Assembly (NCBI GenBank): GCA_038373865.1
Contig: JAXGGA010002392.1
Span: 1-64,000, forward strand
Direction: 5' to 3'
DNA from: Uloborus plumipes
Lineage: Eukaryota; Arthropoda; Arachnida; Araneae; Uloboridae
DNA: 64,000 nucleotides
Shown here: in pieces, positions 36,044-47,629 of the stretch
Position numbering within the stretch: the first letter of the stretch is position 1
Layout of the letters: the number at the start of each line of letters is the position of its first letter
The notes under the pieces: model-generated
Told to the model about the DNA's origin: nothing
The model's database searches: none
What the model saw: only the letters and a program-made list of their open reading frames with translations
Translations under genes and position numbers: made by a program

Positions 36044-36799
36044 GAAATAAGTTAGTTTTGAATATCCTGCACAAATCATACTTTTTCCACCTTCGTTAAC
36101 AACTTTACAAACTTTATTAACTGATAATATAAGGTATTAATCGTAACTATTTCAAATGCATTCCTTTTAAGAAATAGGACACTTTATTTACCTCTTCCGT
36201 ACACAAAAAAAAAAAATAATCTGTCTTAGGCATCTACCAACCGTTGCTCGAATGTATACAAAACTACTTACACAAGTAGATATTTTTATCAGTTTTTTAA
36301 ATTTTTTTATTCAAGACTAGTACTTAATCCACAAGCATATTGGAAATGAAAGTAGTATGTATTATTAGTTGTTCACTTATTCACCTTGCTTCGTTTTCAA
36401 TTTTTTTAAATTTTTTATGATGAACTTTTTCTTGCTCAGTATCATTCAGTGCGCAAAATTATCTGTAAAAAATTATCAATGTCTATTCCGTAAATGTAAG
36501 TACACTTTATACTTTTATTGCTCGTAAATCAACAGTTCCTGAGTTTATCTTTCAGTTAACGATGTTTGTCTTCTCCAATAAGTTCAAAAGTCTCCAATAT
36601 TTTCCACTGCTGATAGCTCAACAAATATCTTTCTTCGAAACTTTATAAACTTGTCCTCATGAAAATCCTATTGCTCTTTAAAAAAAACTTTAAAGTACTG
36701 CAGTTCATCTTTAAAATTACCAAAATTCAAAAGAGTTTAAAAGCTAGTTTTATCAGCTCATTTTAATGTAACACGTTGATTCAACACGTGCGAAAAAAT
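36044..36799. other. AT-rich DNA, no gene seen
   Basis: No recognisable coding sequence or repeat boundary. Confidence 0.5.
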
Positions 36800-37040
36800 A
36801 CAGTGTAAAAAAATTCCGAAAAGTTACAGATTATTTTCACGTAACTTTCCGGGATTTTGCGAGTTTCCACCGTTTTCTTGTGAAAAATCAAGTATCCTTG
36901 CAAAAAGTTTCCTGAATTGCTGCAAGTTACTTTGATGTAAACTTCTTACTGTTGTGAAAAATATATCTAGTTACCAGTTCAATTAAAATATACTGAGTGT
37001 TTTCATTAAGTATTTCACCTTCAGCATAATCACGGTACTT
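36800..37040 (-). repeat. Fragment related to the ~1.6 kb TIR element
   Basis: Read on the minus strand, this segment follows the same order as 10420-10650 of copy B: ACTCAGTATATTTTAA..AACTGGTA, then TAACTTGCAGCAATTCAGG, then AAACTTTTT..GGATACTTGATTTTT. It is diverged and lacks both ends of the full element. Confidence 0.5.
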
Positions 37041-38570
37041 CCAGATTGACTAAAACCCTAATGGGAGAAAATGTAGTCTCTGAACACTAGCTGCGTTTGA
37101 ATCGTAGGCAAATAAGTAGATCTCTATTTGCTTTTGGTTGCATTAGCTGAAATTCTTTGACATATTGCCTGGTAAATCAGGATGATCTCACGCCTTTACT
37201 ACAAACATATCTAAGTTTTCTATGAAAAGTGGTGATTTATTCTGCGAGACTCGATTTTTTCTTTTTTTTTTTTTTTTTTTAGGTTTCTGCATTCTTCAGC
37301 AAGATTCCTGTCTTTAGTGACTTTCAGCGGGAAACGGTATAACTAATGTTGCTCAATTTTATATCGTTGATCACATTTAACAAATGAATGAGCAGATGAA
37401 TGTGATTGCATAATTCTGTTGCATATTTATAGAATTTATAAAGCACTTAACAACTTTTTTTTTTTGCATTAAACTGCACTGAACCATGAAGAAAGAAATT
37501 TTACTGCAAATAGGAACAAGAAATTTGACAAATCTCTTCTAAAAAAGTTTTGTTACACTTTTCTAATGACAACAAAATTACGATCTAGCTAACTCTTTCT
37601 ATCCAGCATAAAAAAAAACTCCAATTGCCTTTTTGGTCTACATGACCAAAAAGGCATTCACCATAGAATTTCTTTCAAGCTTTGAACGAAAGTTTGAACT
37701 TTGTCACAGCTCTTAACTATAATAATAGTTTTCATAAATACATAACAATATATTCATCGCATAAAAGTTACGTCCATTTTGCTAAAGTGCATTTTTTCAT
37801 TTGTAACATGACTTTTATCTTCCTATTTAAGATACTTTTTCTGCTGAAAACCCATAAAATTCTATGCATAGGAACAATAACTTTTTCGGTTGAACGTACA
37901 GAGAATATTATTCTACATGGATTAGTCATATCGTTTATTGTCAACTCTGAAAGCTATAAAGCAGTTTGTTTATGGATTTCGAAGACGGTAATAAATGAAA
38001 ACTATGTTTAACAGAATATATGATCATCTGTTTTATTCTTGTTTAGATTATAGTTTTTCCTTTTAGAAAAAACTTGAAAATTCGGATTCTTTGTGTGCAT
38101 TACAATGTAATCATAATTTACAAAAATATATTCTTTTCTTAAAAATATCACATAAATGTGCAGTTTTAGAACAAATAAAGAATATTGTCTACTTAATTAG
38201 TTTTTAAAGTCTGTACCGTGTCGAATAGTATATCTTTTAATCTGAAATTTGTAAAAACCCTATTCATAAAGAGTTTTTTTACACTCTAAATGTTATGTTC
38301 AAGTTCATTCTAGAACAAAAAAAAGTTTGCACCGCTGGCAGAATAAAAAGAAATTTTACACACATAAGGACGACATTGATACAAGAAAGTAATGACGTAC
38401 TGAAAGCAAAATCATCATTTGAAATATGAAAAATTCCAAATGAATGGAGGTTTTAGTACTTGTTGAATCACCTCTAGGCCTGGATACAGGAGGGGATACA
38501 GTCGAGCTAAGAGGCAGAAAAGTCTCGCACAACATGCCACTAATTTGATCAAACTTGTAGACTATCTAAT
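37041..38570. other. No gene seen; one perfect short hairpin
   Basis: TGCCTTTTTGGTC at 37626-37638 pairs perfectly with GACCAAAAAGGCA at 37644-37656 around a 5 nt TACAT loop. An open frame of 109 codons (37682-38011) just downstream has no domain I recognise and typical AT-rich chance composition. Confidence 0.5.
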
Positions 38571-39155
38571 TTATAATCCCAAGTGATACCAGACATGCGC
38601 AATCTGTGATAAATCAGCGGGTAAAGTCATGCGCCATTCTTTGCCTCTGTGAACGATAGTTAACCTGATAAAAAATGGGACCATAAGGACCTCTACCATA
38701 AGGACCAAAACATGTGACAGAAGTATGTAATGAATGTATTGAGAAGAGTTGTGGTGTTGGTGGATCAATAAAAATGGCGGCCATGTATCGTATGCGATGT
38801 CCCCCCATAACAGCTCTCCAGCTGTAGGCGCGGTGTGTCACTGAAAAAAAAAAAAGACTCTATAATAGCGACACAGATATGAGTGTCATCATTGCTAAAA
38901 TTGAATTTATATTCGTCGCTGAAGATGATTTGGTTCCATTTAGTTGCAATTTCGGTCGGTTACGACACAAATCCAAATGAAGCCGACAGAGTGAAAAAGC
39001 CCAAACTCCGCCTTTGTTTTCAGCGACGCACTGTACCTACAACTGCGAAGATCGTTTATGGTCGGCCATCGCATACGATACCTGACCAGTGACCACCCTT
39101 GATATTGATCGACAACACCAAGACAGCCTAGTAGTACGTGACATGCTTCTGTCAC
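38571..39155 (-). pseudogene. Probable Tc1/mariner-like transposase relic
   Basis: Read on the minus strand, about 38941-38884 gives WNQIIFSDEYKFNF, close to the first catalytic block (W-x-x-I-I-F-S-D-E) of Tc1-like transposases. The flanking sequence continues in shifting frames on both sides. I could not find the second catalytic aspartate block, the glutamate block or terminal repeats, so the assignment rests mainly on this motif. Confidence 0.4.
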
Positions 39156-39433
39156 GTGTGTTGGTTCGCAGATAGGGTTCCCAGAAGCTATTTTTCAGTA
39201 GAACAATGCGCAACTTTACACATCTAGAATACCACTGGACTTTCTACACCACATTATCAGCTTCTCTAGCATGAGGGATTCCCTGGTTTTTGACACATTG
39301 AACATATCTTTTAACACTTAGGATCGTAAATTCCGAAGCCTACAAGTTTGCTTGAACTAGAGGCGCGTAAAGAGATAATTTAGGACACCGTAGGAGTCTT
39401 TCATACCTCATAGTTCTCCGATATCACCTAATG

Positions 39434-39651
39434 TGTGTGTGTTTCTCTCTCTCTCTCTCACACACTCTTTCTCTTTCTCTTTTCCCTCTCTCTCTCTCTC
39501 TTTCTCGTTTCCCTCTCTCTCTCTCTCTCTTTCTCGTTTCCCTCTCTCTCTCTCTCTTTCTCGTTTCCCTCTCTCTCTCTCTCTCTTTCTCGTTTCCCTC
39601 TCTCTCTCTCTCTCTTTTTCTCGTTTCCCTCTCTCTCTCTCTCTTTACTAT
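39434..39651. repeat. CT-rich minisatellite, TCTCGTTTCCC unit
   Basis: About seven units each consist of a (CT)n run followed by TTTCTCGTTTCCC or close variants, with a period of roughly 26-30 bp. All long open frames here on both strands (Ser/Leu/Phe-rich on plus, Arg/Glu-rich on minus) are products of the repeat, not genes. Confidence 0.9.
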
Positions 39652-40449
39652 TGAGAGTGACAAAATTTTTTCGGCTGTACGTAGTAGCTCTTAACAAGGA
39701 TGATGACATTTTATTGAAAAATTATTTTACACTGAAAAAGAGTTTAAAATTTATGGGGGATAGAAATTAACAAATACTCTCTCAATTTGATTGCAGCCAT
39801 TCAGTGTTTTTTTTTTTTTCTTCTTCTTCTTCTTCTTTCCGTGAAAAAATACATTTTTTCGAAAAAAAAAAAAAACAGAAATCTTGCGCTGAACTTTCTT
39901 GTAAAACTTCCCCCACCTGAATACAAAATGTCCAGATTACTAATTCCCACCATTTAAGACTGATAGGAAATCCAAAATACCATACCAGTAAACATAATCT
40001 TTATTATAAGTGTATGAGTGCAAAATGTTTATACTAACAATAAATTTATCACTCCACCCTTTTTACCAGCTCTTTTTTGTGGATATACTTCGTATTACAA
40101 ATCTAGAAAATCACCATTCATAGTATGAGAGGTACGAATTTCTTCTCGCTTTCCATTCCATTCCGTTTCGTTTCGTTTTTAAAAACATGAAACCCAACGA
40201 GTAGAGTATTCTCGCAGTTTGTGATTGTAAAAATCATCATTTAAATTATTCGGGACGTCTAAGTTCTAATAACTGCCAGTGGCTAGACACAGCATTTTTT
40301 TATTTATTTTTATTTTTATTTATTTATTTATTTATTTTTTTTTTTTTTTTTTGTGAATTATTAAAACAAAAACTGCAAAAAGTGTGTGTGCGTATCCATG
40401 ACAAGGCTTTATTTTCATAGTAGGTGACAGGCAGCTTAACCCCTATACC

Positions 40450-40496
<47 letters not shown>

Positions 40497-41310
40497 AACT
40501 TTCACATATTACGCAGAATGCTCACTATTTTTACATTTGTAACGTATCAATTTGCAGTAATTCGTTACAAGACTAAAGTTAATTAGAATTCTGTGTAATA
40601 AACTACAATGCCCAGTTTCTGCAACGGGTTCAAATTTAATTTTGATTTTGATTAAATGTTCTGTTGTATTAGCAATACATAATTTTCTCTTAGCTTCTTG
40701 AAATTAATTTTTCTTTCGAATCATTAATCAAACAGCATGAACGAATCTTCGCACTCAAACTTAATTCAGACTCGGAATTTTTAAAAATTTCAAGCGCTTG
40801 CATCTTGCATCCAACGCTAGAATATGATAACTATTTTCTGTGCTGCCATCTAACAAGCAAATAGAAGACTAAAAGCCAAAATGTCGAAGGAAGAAATGGA
40901 GAAATTTTGGCGGGTAAAAAGAGGCATTTCCCCCTTCTGCCTTCTGGTTTTAAAAAATCAATGCATTAATCAAAATGTTGGAATAATTTTTACTTTTTTT
41001 TTTTTTTGATAACATACATATAGAGTATATACTTTCTGCAATGTCTATAATACACACCCCCAAATCCCAAGGGCGATCACACAATCCCATCAAATGCTTT
41101 GGAGCAACCCTCAAGAAAGCAACCCCCTCCAAATGGGATCTAGTATCTTTGAAAAATTATAACCCTTCCTCCCTTTAAATGTCAATGGCACATAGTCTGC
41201 AACAGCAACAGCAACACTCCACCCCCCCCCCCCCCCCAATAAGAAAAATTTGAAATTACAGCCTGAGTAGCGAATTTTTATGGGAAGCGATTTGGTTTGA
41301 CATCACCATC
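39652..41310. other. No gene seen; simple repeats
   Basis: Simple repeats include T-rich TTTA repeats at about 40298-40352, a TTA run at about 40451-40492 and a C-run near 41223-41237. No coding signal. Confidence 0.55.
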
Positions 41311-41663
41311 AATTGTTCGTTTCTTATGGAAATGCGCAGTAGCCAGTCCTTGTTCTCAAACTTAGAGCATCCCTTAGAGACCAGCAATCTGTCATTCATG
41401 TGGCACCCCTATCGGCGGATGCCATTACCATGACCATTTCGTCACCCATTTACGCAACCGGATGGAGACACCTGGGCGCTTATAAAGTGAAAATGTGCAA
41501 AGAGTTCAATTTTTTCAAGAGTATTCTAAGCCGAACAAATACCCGAAGAATCTTGTACTTGCCGCACACGACATAGACGTTTGCTAATTCCTACGTCTTA
41601 GAAATCCACCAACACGAATCAGATTAGAACCTGCGTCTTAGCCATAAAGGCTACCGATTTATC
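41311..41663 (-). mobile_element. tRNA-headed SINE, minus-strand copy
   Basis: On the minus strand there is a B-box-like GGTTCTAATC (41622-41631). The body matches the SINE at 18188-19148, including GGTCATGGTAATGGCATCCG (inverse of about 41420-41440), then GGGGTGCCACAT. The tail-like AACGAACAATTG lies at the low-coordinate end. The head abuts a hAT-like terminus at 41664. Confidence 0.62.
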
Positions 41664-42823
41664 CAGAGGTTCCCAAACTGTAGGCGATCGCCCACAAAGG
41701 GTGATTTGGCTCCTCAAAGGGCGGCAACTTCTTAAGGGGCGATAGGGGACGATTGGTATTTAGAAGAGAAAACAGTCGTTATAAAAGGGTAGCGAAAGTT
41801 GAAATAGTAACAGTACGAATACGGTTGCTCAGAAATTCAGACAAAATCACAAGTTAAGAAAAAAAAAAAAAAAACAAATTTAAGTTCAAGATAATTGCAC
41901 TTCGGATGAACCTAAGGAAGTATTTTGTCATTCATTGTCAATTTTATGAATTTTAAAATTTTCCGCCAAATTTTGAGTTTCAATGATTTTAATTCCCCCA
42001 TACTGCCATGTTAAGCGCAAAAGTGGTATCTACAGTCGAAGTCAAACTGAGATAAAACTCTTTGATGTTCTTTGCCACCATGTATTTGATTCAGATGAAC
42101 ATTTTTCAGAATTTTTTTTTTAATATTTCCCTTACTCAAATGACCATATAATTTTGTATTTACGTAAAATGCGTCACAAAGTGCCACCTGGTGGTGTAAC
42201 TCAATTTTGATAAAAAATGCAGATACGAATGACTTTTGTGCTTAGCACGGCAGCATATTCCAGTGTAGAAAAGAAAATAATTTCTTGAAAAATGTACTTA
42301 TATTTCTTTGAAAAGTATATCAATGATCTTAGTTAAGGTTACCCTTCAGATGCTTATCAATTCACTTTGCGAAAGAAAAAAAATAAAGGTATTTTATTTA
42401 TTCATAAATATTTTAGAGTTTAAAAGTGATTGGTTATAATAGCTTTATTGCGTACATTGTACATTTTACTTAAAATTAAAGTTTTTTACTTATGCTTCTT
42501 ACGTTATCAATGTTCACTTGCGCCAACTTATGGTTATTTCGAGAAAGAAGGGGGGCAAGGGTGAATCCAGCTTCTGGTTAAGGAGGGGGTCATTTTCGGA
42601 AAGGTAGGGGGTCAAAATGCAATTTTTGTGCAAAAATAGGGTTTTTTGACAATTTTTCGCAATATAAGTTCCAAAAATACAATTTTTTGCTTTGTTTGGT
42701 CAGTTAAGGGGGGGTCATGACCCCCATGATCTTTCCTCTGGATCCGCGCCTGAGGGGGTGGTCGATAGGTGTCAGTCAGCGTCTTGAAGGGGGCGACGAA
42801 CTCAAAAAGGTTGGAAAACAATG
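41664..42823. mobile_element. hAT-like element remnant (candidate)
   Basis: The left end is CAGAGGTTCCCAAACTGTAG. The right end, inverted, is CATTGTTTTCCAACCTTTTT, an imperfect match of hAT type. The 8 bp flanks (GATTTATC / GTCTAATC) agree at 5 of 8 positions, so the target duplication is weak. GGGCGGCAAC and GGGGGCGACGAAC words lie symmetrically inside the ends. No transposase is visible. A separate repeat is nested at 42536-42757. Confidence 0.45.
42536..42757 (+). repeat. G-run dispersed repeat, copy 1
   Basis: It contains GGGTGAATCCAGCTTCTG, GGGGGTCAAAATGCAATTTT, TTTGTGCAAAAATAGGG and GGGGGGTCATGACCCCC, ending GGATCCGCGCCTG. The copy at 46794-46980 is its inverse and shares these blocks in order. 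Confidence 0.65.
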
Positions 42824-42839
42824 GTCTAATCACTACACA

Positions 42840-43047
42840 CTTCACAGAGGCTACATCCATATTTGCCACTGAAAACATAAATCATAGACAATGTAGTAGC
42901 CCCTCTTGCCACCCTGTACAAGCCCTTGACTTGGGGGATCTGTTACGTGCCGCATAATCATACGTTAAGTGCATTGTTGATTTTCTGCATCTTGAAAATC
43001 CACCGTCAAGAGTCAGACTCGAAGCTGCGCTTTAGAGCTCATACTGA
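42840..43047 (-). mobile_element. tRNA-headed SINE fragment, minus strand
   Basis: On the minus strand there is a B-box-like GCTTCGAGTC near 43017-43026 and the body word GATTATGCGGCACGTAACAG, matching the SINE at 18311. It is cut at the high-coordinate side next to the Tc1-like element at 43052. Confidence 0.5.
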
Positions 43048-43051
43048 ATTA

Positions 43052-44471
43052 CACTGCTCGACATTGAAAATGCAACACCAAGAAGGAGTGGTCAGAAATT
43101 CATGCAAATTTTACCGTAGACGCACGTTACTGAGTTATGTAAATGATATGAAATGCGCAGCTCTCCGACGCACGTGAAGTAAGATTTAAGAGAATGAAGT
43201 TGAAAAGTAGGCTATGTTCATGTTGGTTTTTCTGCCAAACTAATTATCGGAGAAGTTTGGTTTTTGTCTCGAAGGATACGTGTGATAGGAGGAAATGCCA
43301 CGCCGTCCTCAACGAAGACACTTCCAGCATATAGACGACTTTACGAGGGGTATGGTGATCGGACTAAAAAGGGGAGGTTGGTCCATACGTCAAATTGCAG
43401 CTGATACCCACATGGATGCAAGCACTGTGCATCGGCTGTGTCGGAGATGGTTGGAAAGAGGAAATGTAGCCACATTGAGGGGTGCAGGTGCAGCCAGAGT
43501 GACGTCAGACCGCTTGGATCGACGGATTCACCGACAAGCTGTGGCGGACCCGCAAGTCACTTGTACGTCGATTCTGCAGCACGTGCAAGGTACCCTGGAT
43601 GTTCCTGTATCGACCAGAACCATTTCCCGTCGACTGGTTGCACGTGGCCTGCAATCACGGCGCCCGCTAAGAAGACTGCCATTGACCTCACAGCACAGAC
43701 TCCAACGTTTGGAATGGTGCCGGATCAGAGCGACGTGGATGGCAGAATGGCAAACCGTAGTGTTCTCAGATGAATCCCGCTTCTTTTTGCCCAGCGATAG
43801 TCATCGCATACGTGTGTGGCGTCGACGTGGAGAAAGATCGAATCCGGCAGTAAGTGTGGAACGCCCCACAGCGCGACAACGTGGCATAATGGTTTGGGGC
43901 GCTATTGCGTACGATTCCGTATCACCTCTAGTTCGTATTCGGGGCACTATGACGGCCCAACGATATGTAGATAATGTACTGCGGCCGGTGGCAATCCCCT
44001 ACCTTCAGGGTCTGCCAAATGCAATTTTTCAACAGGATAACGCCCGGCCTCACAGTGCTCGAATCAGCCAACATGCTCTACGAGGTGTACAGATGCTTTC
44101 CTGGCCACCATACTCTCCTGACTTGTCACCAATCGAACATGTGTGGGACGTGATTGGACGCCGTTTGCAGAACCTGTCACAGCCTCGTTCAGAGGACGAA
44201 CTGTGGCAAATGGTTGAAAGGGAATGGAGTGCCATCCCTCAGGACACCATCCGCAGGCTTATTGACTCCATGCCTAGACGTGTTTCTTCGTGCATCGCTG
44301 TCCGCGGTGGTCCTACTTCTTACTGAGCCGACGCCGTCCTCGCTCTAAATTTTGCTTATTTATTTTGAAATAAATATCACTTATTGTTCCATGCTGTCTC
44401 TGTCTTCTTACCAAATTTCATTAATTTCTGACCACTCCTTCTTGGTGTTGCATTTTCAATGTCGAGCAGTG
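43052..44471 (+). mobile_element. Intact Tc1-like transposon
   Basis: The element is 1420 bp, flanked by TA at 43050-43051 and 44472-44473. The terminal inverted repeats begin CACTGCTCGACATTGAAA and match perfectly for 49 bp by eye, ending GGTCAGAAATT. A single open transposase frame fills the interior, and an AATAAA polyadenylation word lies near 44368 after the stop. Perfect ends and an open frame indicate recent activity. Confidence 0.93.
43295..44326 (+). CDS. Tc1-like DDE transposase, 343 aa, intact
   Basis: This cut-and-paste transposase would act in the nucleus on the flanking 49 bp ends. Residues ~15-52 (FTRGMVIGLKRGGWSIRQIA) form the first helix-turn-helix of the paired-like DNA-binding domain, and residues ~90-118 form the second. 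The basic SRRPLRRLPL at 111-120 could serve in DNA contact or nuclear import. Catalytic residues are D159 (VFSDES), D248 (QQDNARPH) and E281 (SPDLSPIEHVWD). By my count 32 residues separate D248 and E281, against 34 in canonical Tc1. Length is normal for the family. The ATG chosen is the first in frame after the 5' terminal repeat. The GC content is clearly higher than in the surrounding DNA, as expected for a mobile gene. All catalytic residues are present, so activity is plausible but untested. Confidence 0.93.
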   Translation: MPRRPQRRHFQHIDDFTRGMVIGLKRGGWSIRQIAADTHMDASTVHRLCRRWLERGNVATLRGAGAARVTSDRLDRRIHRQAVADPQVTCTSILQHVQGTLDVPVSTRTISRRLVARGLQSRRPLRRLPLTSQHRLQRLEWCRIRATWMAEWQTVVFSDESRFFLPSDSHRIRVWRRRGERSNPAVSVERPTARQRGIMVWGAIAYDSVSPLVRIRGTMTAQRYVDNVLRPVAIPYLQGLPNAIFQQDNARPHSARISQHALRGVQMLSWPPYSPDLSPIEHVWDVIGRRLQNLSQPRSEDELWQMVEREWSAIPQDTIRRLIDSMPRRVSSCIAVRGGPTSY

Positions 44472-44473
44472 TA

Positions 44474-46793
44474 CTATTTTGTTAAAAATTCTGAAAATAG
44501 TGGTGGATAGAAAGATAATGCGAGTTTTCATGGATTTTCTGAGGTGGAACCAAGAAGCTTTAATAATCAGGAAAACATGATTAATTAAAGCAAAAAAAAA
44601 ACCTTACAGCATGAATGGTTGTTTGTCATCTCTTTCAACATTTCTATTTTAAATACTTTCCAATTTTTTTTATTTTTTATTTTTTTACGCAGCAGAAAAA
44701 AGCCGAAGGAGACAGAAACGACTTTTTGCTGGTACCAGCCGTGACGTCATGTGAATAGAGTCCCTTTCTCTTGGCAAAGTATATTTCCTATAGTACCTCA
44801 AATATTTTCCTTTAAAATTTGGCAACACTCCGCTTGCTAACTTCTGTTTTTGTTTACTCCTGCCAAGCTGCCAAGTTCAGTCGCAATCCGATCTAATTTA
44901 TGCACATTTACATTTGATGTTTTTGCTGAAATAAACGTAATTAAATGCCAGAATATTACGTGTGTTCGACAGTTTACTATTCAACGCAGCTTATAATTCA
45001 ATCATATCGGCTTAGATGACCTTAATGTAAAACAATCTTGTCTCAAAATGACAGCCTCCCCGTAAGTACACGTAGATCCTTGATTTCAGTCATTGCTTAA
45101 GTTTGAGCTAAAGGGTGTTGGAGCTATATACTCTCTAAAACTTCGTATTTATGCATTGAAAAGTTTGAAATTCTGTCTAAATTAATATTTTCAGAAAAAG
45201 AAAAGAAGTATATGCTGCGCTTCCTTGGCACTCTTGAATTCCCATGAATATTATGCTTTGAATTCAGCAAAAAATATTTAGAAATCCTCTAGATTTATTG
45301 CTGTGCACACAAAACAAGAATTTTTTTTTATTTGTAATAAATGCTTTTATTAAACTATGTAGTTGAGAACAAGAACAGTTAATTTTTATTTTATACTTGT
45401 TTTTTAATTCCTTACAAGTGAACGGTTTAAAGTCGCGTGAACACAAATGTTTTTCTCTTTCTGAAATGCACATATATGTAAATATTCATGCTTTTTTTAT
45501 CCCAAAGCATTTACACAATGCAAAACTTGAAAATTCTGCAATAAAATGCCACATGTTAACTAGTGCTGTTTTGATTGACAGGAAAGTCTCCCTTATGTTT
45601 ATGCATTTACAACATTTACAATAGAAAGCATTGCATGTTTGATTTGGTTGTAAAAGTATATTAAGAAGCAGTATTTAGTCCAGGGGCGATTGTGTTCCAG
45701 TATTTTACTGGATTTCCGGTATTTTCGTGATCTATTCTGGTATTTTCATGTTCGAAAATACTGGAATTAAGATATTTTTAATTATGGCTTTTATCTTCCA
45801 CCTCTGGTATATTTTTACTTTTTCGAATTTTCGTTGATTATACCAAAAATTATTAGTAATATTCACCGAATAGAAATGTAAAATGCCATTCCATTTTTTT
45901 TTTACTTCAATAAATTAGTTTACTTGAAGCATCTTTTTTTATTTTGATGCCTTCATTTTAAAAAATGCAATCCATTTGCATAAGAATAAAGAATATATTT
46001 TTTCTCATTTTTAATGCTTATTACTGTTAGAAGACAAATAAATGAAATATCTTTTTATTTATATTAAAATATCATAAATTTGAAATTTTTGAACAAAATT
46101 CTGTGTCCTTTATGAAAATCAAAAAGTTGAAATTTGAAGCTCTGACTTTATTTTATAGTAAAAATAATAGTTTATTGCAGAGCTTTTAGTTGTAAATCTG
46201 AAGAAAGTTTATTTGAATTCTTTTGCATGCCTTTTTCATACATTTAAAGCCTCTTAATTTTGAAGATTGCAATCCCTTTACATCCGCTGTCAGAATCAGA
46301 TATTTCTCAATTTCGATACTTGCTATTTCTTGTTAAAAGGCAAACAAATAACATTTCTTTTTATTTTAATTAAATCATTAAAATAAAAGCTTTAAACAAA
46401 ATTCGATACTGTTTAAGAGAGTCAAATGTCAAAACTTAAATACTGCATCTGGCTGAATTTTATTTTTGTTTCAACTATTTAAGTTTTTTAACACATACAT
46501 AACATCTTTAAATAGTACTTCAGTATGAATAAATGTGAAACTTTTGACTCAGGTCATATTGTATTGATATGGAGATTTAGGTACTGCATCTAGACAAATT
46601 CTCTTCCATATTTTCAGTTACAAATGCAACTTTCATTACTTTATAAATATTTTCGCTCAACTAACAGTAACTTTGTTTTTAAAAAATCAACCCCCCCCCC
46701 CCCACACACACACATTTTCTCTTTAAAGCTTTCAGGTATTTTTTAATGAACTCATAATTTTCCGTGAAAAACTATCTTGCAGAATGAAAAAGG
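44474..46793. other. AT-rich DNA, no gene seen
   Basis: Repeated TGGTATTTTC/CCAGTATTTT words lie near 45690-45760. Open frames near 45264-45624 lack domains. A C-run followed by CACACACACA lies near 46689-46712. Confidence 0.5.
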
Positions 46794-46980
46794 AAAATCT
46801 AATCCAGATGGGGGGGGGGGGGTGTCATGAACCCCCCCCCCCTCATAACCAACCAAATACAGCAAAAAATTGCATTTTTGGGACTTATAATACGAAAAAA
46901 CTGCCACCCTCCTCCCCATTTTTGCACAAAATTGCTTTTTGACCTCCTCCTAAAACAGAAGCTGGATCTGCCCTCAGAAT
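46794..46980 (-). repeat. G-run dispersed repeat, copy 2 (inverted)
   Basis: This is the reverse complement of the family at 42536-42757. It has a G-run/C-run pair around GTCATGA, then AAAAAATTGCATTTTTGGG, GCACAAAATTGCTTTTTGAC and AGAAGCTGGATCTGCCC. The short minus-strand open frame over it is compositional. Confidence 0.65.
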
Positions 46981-47629
46981 AACATGGTGCCTGAGATTTG
47001 TTAACACTGGGCTTCAACATTAAAATCTAAGCATATTTTTAGCATACATTTTTTTTTCAAGATTTTTTAAAAAATCAATAAATAGTAGAAATGATTCCCA
47101 TACAAGATTTCATTACAAATGTTTTGAAAACTTCAAAAGTTGAGAAATATTTTTTTCCCTCATTCTTTCAATTGAGTTACAAAGTCATTGCAGTTAGTCA
47201 GGGTGAGAAAAAAGTGGATGCAATTTAAAATTTTAAGTGTCAACTTAGCACCTAGGGTTTTAAATGTGAACATCAAAATCAGCCCTAACTTTTATATTTT
47301 GGGGAAGGGGGTGAATACATTATATTTTTTAAATGCAGAGGGGGGGAAGGAGGATCAGCTTTTAAAAAATCTTCACAAGAAAAAGTCGTATAAAAACAGG
47401 TCAAACAATTGTGTGCTTCGGAAGAAAGTAATGATTATGCACAGGATTTTTTTTTTTCATTGGATTAAATACCTATTTCATAAGTTTGACAGCTATTCTT
47501 AGTGCTGAGCTTTTATCGAAACCAGCACTGTATGTATTATTTTTAGCAAAAATATGAAACCATAGTAAATTGTGATAAGATTTTAAAAAATATTTCTGAA
47601 TATGTTAAATGATGTCATTTTCTTTTCAG
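46981..47629. other. Probable intron sequence upstream of the first visible exon
   Basis: AT-rich DNA ends in a T/C-rich tract and TTTTCAG acceptor at 47629. An upstream exon of the host gene must exist, because the next exon opens with the last base of a split codon. I could not identify it. An open frame at 47188-47502 shows no domain. Confidence 0.5.

Noticed and set aside
37682..38011. 109-codon plus frame
   Set aside because: AT-rich chance composition with Ile/Phe/Asn bias and no recognisable motif.
39424..39770. Long open frames on both strands
   Set aside because: They are translations of the CT minisatellite, giving Ser/Leu/Phe or Arg/Glu strings, and have no gene signal.
43438..44348. 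Additional plus and minus frames within the Tc1 element
   Set aside because: They overlap the 343-codon transposase in other frames and have no domains.
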